Assembly: GCA_026119935.1 (NCBI GenBank) | Contig: JALRMH010000028.1 | Span: 186,001-250,000 of the forward strand | Direction of reading: 5' to 3' | DNA: 64,000 nucleotides | Origin: Endothia cerciana | Taxonomy: Eukaryota; Ascomycota; Sordariomycetes; Diaporthales; Cryphonectriaceae | Shown: positions 1 to 9,193 of the stretch, piece after piece | Numbering within the stretch: position 1 is the stretch's first letter | Layout: each line of letters begins with the position of its first letter | Program-made: the position numbers and the translations under genes | Notes under the pieces: model-generated | Seen by the model: only the letters and a program-made list of their open reading frames with translations | Told to the model about the DNA's origin: nothing | The model's database searches: none

Positions 1-479
1 GGCTGGACCGGTTGGTGCTCGAGACCGATGGGCCCTGGTGTGAGGTGAGGCCGAGCCATGAGGGGTGGAAGTACCTTGTGGAGATGGAGAAGGGTGAGAG
101 ACAGGCCGAGGAGGCTGCGAGGGCCGAGATCGAGGCTCAATCTCGACCTGAGGTCGAGACCGAGTCATCAGCGGCGGAGAACGGCGCTGCAGAGGACGGG
201 GCCGGAAGCGCTGAGAAGCCACGGCCGGAGAAGAAACCTCAACGGCAACAGCAATCGAGCAAGAAACCCCAAAAGAAGGAGCCTGAGTTGTCGGAGCGCT
301 TCAAGACAGTCAAGAAGGAGAAGTGGGTCGAGGGCGCCATGGTCAAGGGGCGCAACGAGCCTTGCATGATTGAGAGGGTGGCCAAGGCTGTGGCGGCTAT
401 CAAGGGTGTCTCTGTAGAAGAGGTGTGCGAAGCGGCATGGTCTAACACCATCAAAGTTTTCGGGTTGGATGAGTCCTAG
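1..479 (+). CDS. TatD-family metal-dependent nuclease, 3' end only
   Basis: This is the C-terminal part of a TatD-type DNase; the gene begins before the window and reads in frame from base 3 to the TAG at 477-479. Visible family signatures are LETDGPWCEVRPSH, whose Asp is a metal ligand at the end of the TIM-barrel strand, and near the end KKEKWVEGAMVKGRNEP followed by a helix ending NTIKVFG. Members of this family are metal-dependent 3'-5' exonucleases linked to DNA repair and apoptotic DNA degradation in eukaryotes. Between the two signatures lies a low-complexity charged insert of roughly 70 residues rich in E, A, K, P and Q, which typical TatD proteins lack or have shorter. The neighbouring CHL4 gene converges on it, with stops only about 160 bases apart. 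The family call is firm; the exact substrate is not known. Confidence 0.85.
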   Translation, partial: LDRLVLETDGPWCEVRPSHEGWKYLVEMEKGERQAEEAARAEIEAQSRPEVETESSAAENGAAEDGAGSAEKPRPEKKPQRQQQSSKKPQKKEPELSERFKTVKKEKWVEGAMVKGRNEPCMIERVAKAVAAIKGVSVEEVCEAAWSNTIKVFGLDES

Positions 480-641
480 AGCAGGTGACAATCCCTAGAC
501 GAGCATAGAACCCCTCAGCGATAGAGGAGCATAGGCTTGGGCGCACAGCTTTCGGTGGGTGGCTGCTATAGACAACCCGAGATTAGACCATACTTGATGC
601 ATCATGATTGGGCTCCACGTGATCGCTGCAGTTGCAAAGGA

Positions 642-2001
642 CTACATGCCAGAACCCTTGTGACCCCTGATCCGGCCATGCCGTACAGCACCAATGGTGA
701 CGCCCTCCTCTCCTGTCAACCAGCCCGGCATCTCCTCGCCACCTATTATGCCGGCCTCTACAAGCTGCCGGATTCCAGCAAAAACATGCGACCCATGGAA
801 GGTCAGTTTGACGCTCGGGCGCCACGTCCGCGCCTCGCCTTCCTCTTGCTCTTCATCTCCTGCACCTCCATCTTCCTGCTCACGAGCACGATCAGATGAT
901 GCGTCCACTGTGTCCCGACGGGCGCCACCTCTGGGTCTGTCCTGGCGTGGCTCGTCCTCGTCGTCTTCCTCAGCGTCGTCTTCCTGCGCTTCAGTCTCTG
1001 TAGGGAATGGGTCGTCAATAACGATGTCGACCCTCTCCACGCCCTTCTGATCGTCAACCTTAGCAGAGTCGCCGAACCTCGCCTGCGCTGCCAGCCTAGC
1101 CCTCTTTGCCCTTCGCGTTTCCCTCCGCGTGTCAGGCGAAGCGGTTCTCTTCCTCTTCCGCGTATCATCCTCCTCACTCAGGGGCGGGCTAGGCAGGACC
1201 GCATCCAGCGGGCTCTCCTTCTTTTTCTCGTCAGCATAGACGCCCCAGCCCCCACCCGCAGTGTTCGCCCTGCCCGAACCTCTCCGGTGCAGCATCTCCC
1301 GCAGGTTCTTGGTCGTCAGATCCGTCCGCTTCAACGTGAACCTCTCCCGCGGCCGCGACAGCGCCTTCGGTATGCCCTCGACCAGAAGCGCGCGCAGGCT
1401 CTTGGTCTCGCCCGCCGTGGCGGTTCCGATGGTCTGCGACTTGCTGATGTAGACGTACGGGCTGCCATCCGGAAAGGCGATATAAATTGTCCTGCTGGCA
1501 TCGAAGGCAGTCGTGTTTGCCCTGTTCCCGCCTGCACCGGTGGCCGTCGCCAGACTCGTGTTGTAAGGAGAATCCAAGATGAATACCCTCAGCAGTAGTA
1601 GAGGTAAGCCCTTGGGTCGGTCAAAGCTGTAATGCGCCTTGACGTCCGGCAGAATCTGCACCTGTAGATTCTGTAGGAACGTAGACGGGTGGAACCGCGG
1701 CACAAGAAGACTGTCCGCATCGATCTTGAGTGGGTGGTCCCCGTCCGCGGCCTGCTGCGGCGTGGGAGTCTTCAGTGGAACAACACGGTACGCGCTCCAT
1801 TGCAGGGAGGTCGGGTGGTCGTAGAGGTGCTGCAGGTCCGCCATCGACAGCTGGTACAGGGTCAGGCCGTGCCGCCAGTCACCTTCCAATATCCTGTCGA
1901 GGACTTCGCGCTTCGAGCCCTTGCGCATCTGCATATCCGCGTACAGATCGCGCAGGCCTGCGAGGGAGGCAAGGGGCGGGTGCAGGTCTGTGGGGTCGAC
2001 A

Positions 2002-2037
<36 letters not shown>

Positions 2038-2222
2038 GCTGCGGGAGAGCGCAGGTAGGGCGTGCAGAGGGAGGCGTTGGCTTCGTCCAGCCAGTCGAGG
2101 ACAAGAGTGAGTAAGGACGGCCGGGCGAGGCGGTTGAGGACCTTGGTGATGGTTGGGCTGGTGGGGTCGAGGCGGAGGGTGGAAGGGAGGCGTGCGGTGG
2201 TGGGGATGGAGATGCGTGCCAT
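642..2222 (-). CDS. chl4: Kinetochore protein CHL4 / CENP-N
   Basis: An intronless 526-residue protein beginning MARISIPTTARLPSTLR, the characteristic fungal CHL4/CENP-N start. CENP-N/CHL4 pairs with CENP-L/IML3 in the inner kinetochore (CCAN/Ctf19 complex) and contacts the CENP-A nucleosome. The N-terminal half (about 1-330) carries the conserved region, including LARPSLLTLVLDWLDEAN and later SRTIYIAFPDGSPYVYIS. A basic and then acidic low-complexity linker follows (about 330-470), and the last 50 residues resume a conserved fold (VKLTFHGSHVFAGIRQL), expected to be the IML3-binding end. A run of 12 Asp at about residue 67, coded by a pure GAC repeat, interrupts the N-terminal domain. The ATG at 2222 is the first in frame and matches the family start. 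High confidence in the family. Confidence 0.9.
2002..2037 (-). repeat. (GAC)12 trinucleotide repeat coding 12 Asp in chl4
   Basis: A perfect trinucleotide run, TCG x12 on the plus strand, reads GAC on the coding strand. It should be prone to length change. Confidence 0.95.
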
Positions 2223-3925
2223 TGCGACGCTGGTTTGAGGTGGGAAGTGATATCAAAGCGGTCGGGCTGAGGCTGTCATCCGGCTGGTCATGGTCAATTG
2301 CGATCCAATGGCGTGCACCAGATAAGCATGGCTGCTTTGATCTGACCCCTGTCGCCAAGTTGGTGATACAATCATGAGGAGACGCGTCGACGCGACCCTT
2401 TGACACATGCCCAACCTGAACCCTGGCGAGACAGATTCTGTGGCCTGTCAGCCTGTCTTGGGCTCAGCAGATGGTCGGCTAGTCGGGGCTTTACACTGCC
2501 TGCCGGGAGCACCAGACATGACAATGCCGAGCAACAGATGCCCCACTCACGACTTTTGATTAATCAGCTAGTAAACCAGATAGCGCGGCTGCTGCATGGC
2601 TTGGCACCCGGTCTGCATATTCACATTTGTCAGCTCTTCGGTGACCGATGACGGTTGCAATACGTCTACATGGCTAGACCGCTGCAAGCATCTGCGCTCG
2701 AGATCTGATCCGCCCTAAGATGGGTTTATGAGCTGTCCTGTTGTTCACCGTCTTGAGGGTAGTCCGCCAGGAGAGAGCTGAATGCTGCACCAGCACCAAC
2801 AGGGGAGTAACAAGGACTCAATCACCGGGAGACAGTCGTGGGCTGTTTCGTCTACAGCTGATCATCATCTCTGGTGATACTATGGTACATAGATAGCGAT
2901 TACTATCCCGACTACCACTGCCGTACCAGAGCATCTGATGAAGCGTGCCGGCGGCGAAGACGGAATCCCGATACGCCGACCCTGGATATCGCCATGCTGC
3001 CCTTCTGGCTGTCCTAAACTGTGGTGGTACATGACACACTGCACCGGGAGTCCGGAAACTCGGGATCATACTCGATTCAGCAAGAGGACCCTGGAAATCG
3101 GCAGTCTGCAGGAGGCCATATCCGATGTGCTGGGGGCTGTGATAGGAGCAGACAGCATGCACGAGGGTGCAGCTTTCTTGCAGGCTGGCCCTGTCAGAAG
3201 CATGCACGAAGATAAGCTGCATGCACAGCACTGGTAAGCGACAGCCATGTCGCGGTGTCCATGCTGTCATGCCCTATAACAGGTAACGTTATGGGCACCA
3301 TAGTAATTATGAACATGTCCAAAGGGCGCGCACAAGTCCAAGTCCAAATATCAGGGCTGAGGCCACGAGATCAAAGGCCGAGGCTGGCGATAGCCGCGGG
3401 ATGGACTATTGAGGGGTGTCTGCCAGGCCGTGTGGCTTGCAAGGTTTGTGGGGGGGGGGGGACGCGCATCCTTCTCCCCTTCATCTCCATTACTGGGTCA
3501 GTATGGTCAGTATGTGCCCTTTCTATGCACATGAGACTCGTAAGAGATCCGACGACCGAAAGAGTTCATGCCCATGGTGTCGTCAGCCCGATTTAAAATA
3601 AAATAAAAAACCAGAAAAGAAAGAAAAAAAACAATGTAACGAAACTGCTGCGCCGAAAAGGAGACGCAAGGAGTTACGAGCAGGATAGGCAGTCAACCTG
3701 GTCTGATAGTGGGGCGACTGCTGTGGGCGGCCTGGCGACTCAGGGACCCGGATCTGGTCACAAGGAGGGGGACTTGTGCGCGTCGCTGAGGGGTTTTGGG
3801 ACAAAGGGCCGAAGTTTCTGCAGCGGTTTTCGCAGGCGGGGCTGGCGGGCCAGACAGGCGGGTTTGTCCCTGTCCGCCTCCCGCCGTGGGCAAGGTCGAC
3901 AACGACAACGTGCTGCAGCTTAGAC

Positions 3926-3971
3926 ACTGGTATGGTACCCCCGTTACCAGTAGCGGTAATGGTAGTACCAT
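3926..3971. promoter_or_regulatory. Cluster of GGTA/TACC inverted repeats upstream of cys-3
   Basis: A 7-base inverted repeat (actggta at 3926-3932 with taccagt at 3945-3951) is followed by an odd-centre perfect palindrome, ATGGTAGTACCAT, at 3959-3971. It lies about 760 bases before the cys-3 start. The half-sites ATGGT/ACCAT recall, but do not match, the spacing of the CYS-3 consensus ATGRYRYCAT. A regulatory role is inference only. Confidence 0.25.
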
Positions 3972-4584
3972 AGTGGTGTCAATCCCACTCGCACCTGCAC
4001 TTTCCATTACAATTAGCGTGGGGCAGGCTCCGTTCTCCTCCACACCACCTGGACGCACCCACTCGCACCCACTCCGCACCCGGGCAGGCCCTGGATCTTC
4101 CGGCCCAGTGGGCTTCTTTTTCTTCTCTCTTCAACCGCTCTCCCCTCCCCCGGGACAAGTCTCGCCCGTTCTATTCTGGATCCCTCCCCATCAACCCATC
4201 TGAAGAAATACGGACTGTCCTCACCAGGGAGACAGATCTCTTCAGCCTTGACTACTATACTATATCGACATCGCGCGCAGGTCAGGTCGACAACAGTGCC
4301 CCTTGTGTGCTCTGTTGCGCCCTCTCCCGGTACACCCTCAGGTCGAACACCACATCCGCATGACGTTTTGGCAGCGCCCGCCGAGACGCTGATCGGCCCT
4401 AACAAAGCCACTAAGAAGGATTTTTCAACCGACTCATTTGAGCCCTCGGTCCAGCCTTCGTCGACCAGGACGGCACCACGGATTGTTCAACCCACAATCC
4501 TACGTCAACGCATCGACCTCTTGAGAGAAGAGGTCCTTCGTCACTGCTGCACTCACCGGATCGCCAGGGGAAGGCGACGACGTT

Positions 4585-4680
4585 CTTGATCTTGATCTTG
4601 ATCTTGATCTTGATCTTGATCTTGATCTTGATCACGAAGGGCAGACCGCTCGGTATTACCTGGAGAATCGGGTCGACGAA

Positions 4681-4713
<33 letters not shown>
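4585..4713 (+). repeat. (CTTGAT)8 and (GAC)9 repeats just before the cys-3 start
   Basis: A perfect hexanucleotide CTTGAT x8 occupies 4585-4632 and GAC x9 occupies 4687-4713. Both are in the same frame as the ATG at 4729, where they would read (Leu-Asp)8 and Asp9. Confidence 0.9.
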
Positions 4714-4728
4714 AGCTTTTTGTTCAAG

Positions 4729-6397
4729 ATGGCCAACTTCAACCACCGAGCGACGAACCTCGAGCTCGTCCAGTTCATGCGGGAGGGGCACCTGAACAAC
4801 ATCAACGCCAGCGAGCCACAGGAGGACTTCAGCGGCTTGGAAAACCCTGAAGGGTTGGACCTCTTTACGAACCAGGACTTTTTCGATTTCGATGAGGGCA
4901 TCAGAAGGGACTTCAAGCCCAATGCCGACGCCGCGCCATCCACCAAGCCCGTGGAGCCGACATCAGCGACGTCCATGGTAGGAGAGTTTGGGTCAATGGA
5001 CTTTGGTTTAGGCTCTGGTAGGTCGTTCACTTTCTTTGCTCGATTTCTTCTCTGCACTTCCCCCCTCCACCCCCCCCCCCCAAAATACGTTTCTGGCACG
5101 GCTCTGGTTGGTCTACCGCGATGCATGTGGCTATCAGGCCCAGCCGCGACTTCGCAACCATACGTGTTGCGGTGAGACGGCCCTTCCTGGGAGGATTCAC
5201 CGGCATGGCACGGGCTCATACGCCGGAGTTGGACCCGTAGGTGGTGGCTACTGGACTACCGGGACCCGGCGAGCCAAGGTGAAGAGGCAAGTGTCTCGAG
5301 CCCGCTACGGTTGGTGGCTCACCCGTTTCCACAAACATAAAGACCAGGTTTTGGAGATGACACTACGACATTCACCACCCATGGGAAGCCGATGGCACGT
5401 CCTTTTCCGATAGAAAGCCAACGGCAACCCCTCTCCCCCCACCCTGCATTTGCATCTCCTCGTGTCTTGCGCCATCATCCGACGTTTTCATTGGGACAGG
5501 CTGTGTCCGGATGCAAGGCCATGTCCATCCTGGTCAAGGTTTGGGGGGAGTGTGCCATGGGGGGTAGCGCCCAATATGCACCCGCCATCCTGGCCATCGA
5601 TGGTGCAATACCCCGTGACTTCACCCCCGTCCGAACCGACAACCCGATTGATACCCTCACCTTTCTGGCACTTGGATGCTGCCCCTTCTTGAAATGCTCG
5701 TCATGGTCATTTCTCAAAGGACTACCGGCCTTAGTGGCGTCTTCAATATCCATCTCTCGAAACCCATGACATTCACCTGCCAAGCATCTGTCTGCCAAAG
5801 CCGAACCCCACTTATATAGAAGCTAATCATGGCATGATGGCTCGTCGTACAGGAGATTTTGGCTTCAACGACTTCAACAACACATACTCTCCGATAAACG
5901 GTAACTTTTCCGACGGCATTGGTCTGCAACCTCTCCAGCCAAGCCCGAGCAACGCGTATCCTCCTGTCCCTCACCAGCATGCGTCCTTCTCGCACCATGC
6001 TGTCGGCCAGCCCAAAGCGGGCGATAAGCGCCGCGGCACCGAGCCGCAGATAAACACCCGGCCGCTGAACATCGAGGAAGCATCGAGGATGGCCGCCGAG
6101 GAGGACAAGCGTCGCCGGAACACAGCAGCCAGCGCCCGCTTCCGGGTCAAAAAGAAGCAACGGGAGCAGGCCCTCGAGAAGAGTGCCAAGGAGATGAGCG
6201 ATAAGGTGTCACAGCTCGAGGCCAAGATCTCACAGCTCGAGACCGAGAATCAGTGGCTGAAGAAGCTCATCCTGGAGAAGAACGACGGAAGCGATGTCAA
6301 GGATGATGTGTCCAAGATGAGCAACGGGGCCAAGGATGAGATCAAAGTCGAGACCGGAAACAGCAACGAACCAAAGGGCAAGGCAAAGCCCTCATAG
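4729..6397 (+). CDS. cys-3: CYS-3/MetR-type bZIP transcription factor
   Basis: Predicted exons 4729-5017 and 5853-6397, giving 277 residues. The C-terminal half holds the bZIP: basic region KRRRNTAASARFRVKKKQRE, then a leucine-zipper coiled coil through QLETENQWLKKLI. This sequence is typical of the Neurospora CYS-3 / Aspergillus MetR / fission yeast Zip1 group, which activate sulfur-acquisition genes when sulfur is limiting. The N-terminal exon starts MANFNHRATN, which I take as the true start, and is acidic and low in structure, as expected for an activation region. The intron is 835 nt, very long for this genome. It has donor GTAGGT, branch-like GCTAAT at about 5820-5826 and acceptor at 5851-5852, and joins codons exactly (G|GA). 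Family confidence is high; the single long intron is inferred and could hide small exons. Confidence 0.85.
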
Positions 6398-6902
6398 CGC
6401 CGGTGGTAGGCGTTTGCTCTCTGGCGGTTCTCGCGACAATACATTAGGGTTCATGATATCCGTGCCTAGTTGCATCACAGGCGTTTTCGGGATGGGGCTT
6501 GGCTTCATGACCTCCAGGGGTGGGGGTAGGAGTTCGTCGAGGTGGAGGCAACAGTTGATGGATCGCATTCGTATGTTTAGGAATTCAATGACAGCGGGAT
6601 CTTCTTGGTGTCCTAGTGTGGGGCAGTTTGTCAAACCTCTTGAAGCTCCGCTGCGCGATGGCTGCCGCCTGCTTCCACCCGCTCCCGTGGACAACGTATT
6701 GCGTGAGAACAGTACTGCTTTGACACGGCTCTACAAGATTTGTGGTGCCCAGCGCTGCTACGACGCGTCGAGGTAACGAACGGATGGTAATTCTCGAAGC
6801 TCAGCGCTAAGCTACGATGCTCACCAGCCGCAGCCTACATCTTCAGCCACGGCACCCAACTACCTCTTCGTCACTGTTCATCTCCCAATCAACCCTACCT
6901 GC
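6398..6902. other. Spacer between converging cys-3 and a small conserved gene
   Basis: It should contain the 3' UTRs of both flanking genes. I see no gene or structured element in it. Confidence 0.6.
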
Positions 6903-7517
6903 TCAAACCTGGCCCCCAGCGTCCCCCCTCAGAGCAGCCAGCCGCAGCTGGTTCCTCCTGCCCAAGACCCGCAGCGTGTTCTGCCTCTCAACGTCCGACA
7001 TCTCACCCCAGTTCTCGATCCGCGATATCGTCCCGTCCCTACCTACGACCATGGGGCCCATATGATCCAGCGCGACAGGTTGGCCGTTCACCTCCAGCGT
7101 CGCCGTCGCCGGCTCACCCTCTCCGGGCGCTGGCAGCGCCGGGACCGAAGCACCAGCAGCACCAGCACCTGCTGCTTCTGCTTCTGCTGCTGTGCCTGTT
7201 GTAGCCGTGCCCGGCACGCCTGGGCCCGAGGGGACGTCGTTATCGCCGCTGTGGCTGGTAGCCTCAGGGGGCCCGCCGGTGCTGGCCCTGGCGCTGGCCC
7301 TGGCGCTCCCGCGGCCGCTATCGTCGCTGTGGGTCCTCCCCGCCTCTGGTGCGGCTGCGGTGGTCGCAGCGTGCGGGTGTGGTGGGCGATGATGTGCAGC
7401 CGCGGCAGCAGTGCTGCCGGGGGCGTGATTGGGCGCTTGGCCCGGCGGCGCCGCTTGTGTGCTCGACCCGCCCGGTTGCGTGCTCGCGGGGGTGGGGTTG
7501 GTGGTGGTGGCAGCCAT
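6903..7517 (-). CDS. Conserved fungal protein, function unknown (204 aa)
   Basis: Single-exon ORF of 204 residues. Residues 1-140 are disordered, dominated by Ala, Pro, Thr, Gly and Ser. The last 65 residues look folded and conserved: a short beta-like stretch (ATLEVNGQPVALDHMGPMVV), then GRDGTISRIENWGEMSDVE and an amphipathic helix ending NQLRLAALR. I recall similar C-terminal segments in short uncharacterised ascomycete proteins but cannot name a domain. There is no signal peptide or membrane segment. The start at 7517 (MAATTTNP) is the first ATG; because the N-terminus is low complexity, a later start cannot be excluded. It is convergent with cys-3 and tandem with the aminotransferase. Function is not inferred. 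Confidence 0.65.
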   Translation of the reverse strand: MAATTTNPTPASTQPGGSSTQAAPPGQAPNHAPGSTAAAAAHHRPPHPHAATTAAAPEAGRTHSDDSGRGSARASARASTGGPPEATSHSGDNDVPSGPGVPGTATTGTAAEAEAAGAGAAGASVPALPAPGEGEPATATLEVNGQPVALDHMGPMVVGRDGTISRIENWGEMSDVERQNTLRVLGRRNQLRLAALRGDAGGQV

Positions 7518-8358
7518 CGAGGAGAAGCCCCTTCTGGGCGGGATCGCCTCCTGCTGCGCGGGCGGCCGTCTTGTTTGGTGGTGGGCGATAGGGCAAGTCG
7601 CGACGGGTCCGCCGTCGGGGGTTGGTGTGGAGGGCTGCCGACCTCCACGAGCCTGGCCGCGGGCGGGCGAGGCTCTCGTGGGCGCTAGGAGTCGGCGTAG
7701 TGCTGTCGTTTGGGCTATTTCTCTCGTCCTCGAGGCTGGGACTGGAGAGCCACCTCCCGAAGCTCTTGGTCTTTCAAAGTCTGAGATGTTTGCAGTGGGC
7801 TAACGACAGGTCGCCTCTTCTCCTGTTCCTTCTTCTCCGTTCCCAATTGCCACCCCTCCCCCCACCTCGACGTCTGGAAGATACTGGAAACGAATGGCAG
7901 GCTACATCCCCGGAGCCCTCAGCCGGGTGGTCCAAGCGTCCTGGGGGGGGGGGGAGCCTCACGCCCGGGGAATTCGCAGGAACGTCTCGAAAATAGGCAC
8001 ATCCCCCCAGAGATGCGTACAGAGGGACCACACCCATTCACATGCCAGCGATATGTAAACACGTTTTTTCGTGATTCCCCGGCGAGATGAGGCCATCGCG
8101 GCTCCCGCCCCCCCCCAATCCGGCAGCCGTCCCCAGTGTCCCGCGTGGTCAGGAGTGCATACAACTTACGTACATACATACGCGCCGTCCCGCGCGATCA
8201 AATAGTAAAGTCAGTCCCCCCCCCCCTTTCGCTTGGGCCCGCCAGCCTGGGAGCACCCGACGGTAAATATAAAAAAAGGGTCGTACAGGACGAGATAAGA
8301 CCCCGCGGGTGTGTACAGCCCAAGTGGCAGCTCAGGACTGCTCTTCCAGTTGCGCCCG
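7518..8358. other. Intergenic, G/C homopolymer-rich
   Basis: Upstream of the 204-residue gene. It holds C- or G-runs (near 7944-7956, 8110 and 8216) and pyrimidine-rich stretches near 7815-7865 that suit a fungal promoter on the minus strand. I see no gene. Confidence 0.5.
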
Positions 8359-8612
8359 CTACCTCTCGATGTCCCGCTTCTGGCCATCCGAGGACAGCTC
8401 ACGCAGTAGGATCTCCCCCCCTAAAGAGAGCAACCTCGGCTTGGAAGACAGCCTGTAGAACCTACCGTGGGTCAAGTCGAGCTCACTCAGGATAACCTTC
8501 TTCTTCTGGTATCCTCTGCGGTTTTGCTCCTGGTAGGGTGCCCTCGTCCTTGAAGGCACAGTGCGTATCAGGTCAATACCGTGAATACCCGCTCTCTCAC
8601 CCAGCCAGCCAT
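8359..8612 (-). CDS. Possible small spliced gene (uncertain frame)
   Basis: On the minus strand two good fungal introns can be read: 8549-8600 (GTGAGA ... CTGAT ... CAAG) and 8421-8486 (GTGAGC ... TTTAG). They leave a 62-nt exon at 8487-8548 and a final exon starting at 8420. Two readings join cleanly. One starts at the ATG at 8612 (MAGW...) and stops at 8399, giving about 31 residues. The other continues an upstream open frame and ends GQKRDIER at the TAG at 8359; it contains RRGYQKKKVILRGEIL, which looks coding. I recognise neither. Both could be chance, or the C-terminus of a gene whose first exons lie up to 9190. Recorded because the splice signals are better than random. Confidence 0.25.
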
Positions 8613-8696
8613 ATAATATGGTACGCGGACAAGTCCCCCCCCCCTACACACCTGCCTTCTTGGGCGGGAACATCCGTAGCACGGCCGGACTCCCTC

Positions 8697-8705
8697 CCTC
8701 TCCCT

Positions 8706-8754
<49 letters not shown>

Positions 8755-8759
8755 TGTGT
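8697..8759. repeat. Compound (CT)n/(GT)n microsatellite
   Basis: CCCTCT units pass into a CT run and then directly into a GT run of about 11 copies. It lies between the aminotransferase 3' end and the possible small gene. Confidence 0.9.
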
Positions 8760-9193
8760 CCTGTGGCCCCCGGGGCCGCCCTGAATCTAGACTTCTTCTT
8801 TACATCATACGAGGATGCCACCATCTTCGGCCATGCACATAAGGACCCTACACATATATCAGGGGGCTGTGCCGGCCCGACTGGGTGGCGTCACACCTGA
8901 CAGGCGTTCCGCCCTTTGCCACGCGCATCACGAATACGCCTCAGCATCCCGCGACGGCCATGCAAGGTCGTACTCGTGACGGGTCGTACTCGTAAGGGTA
9001 CAGGGAGGCCTGCTGCAAGTGCAGGGTGGACAGGCTGCGATGAAGTCATGCGTTGAATTTTCTATTCTGTATGCTGGCTCGAGATGTGTATGCAGCCCCT
9101 CCTCTATCGACACGGCCTCCGTCCATCCGTTCTCACCTGTTCTTTGAGGTCTGGCGGCCGGAGCAGATCAGGGGCTTACTCGTGGCTGCCGTG

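Larger units (their letters stand above)
2223..4728. other. Divergent intergenic region between chl4 and cys-3
   Basis: About 2.5 kb with no coding sequence I can support; the ORFs here overlap on both strands and lack splice-consistent or family-like content. It must hold the chl4 promoter near 2223-2600 and the cys-3 promoter and leader. It contains A-rich sequence near 3595-3640, palindromic GGTA/TACC elements at 3926-3971, and simple repeats at 4585-4713. Confidence 0.6.
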
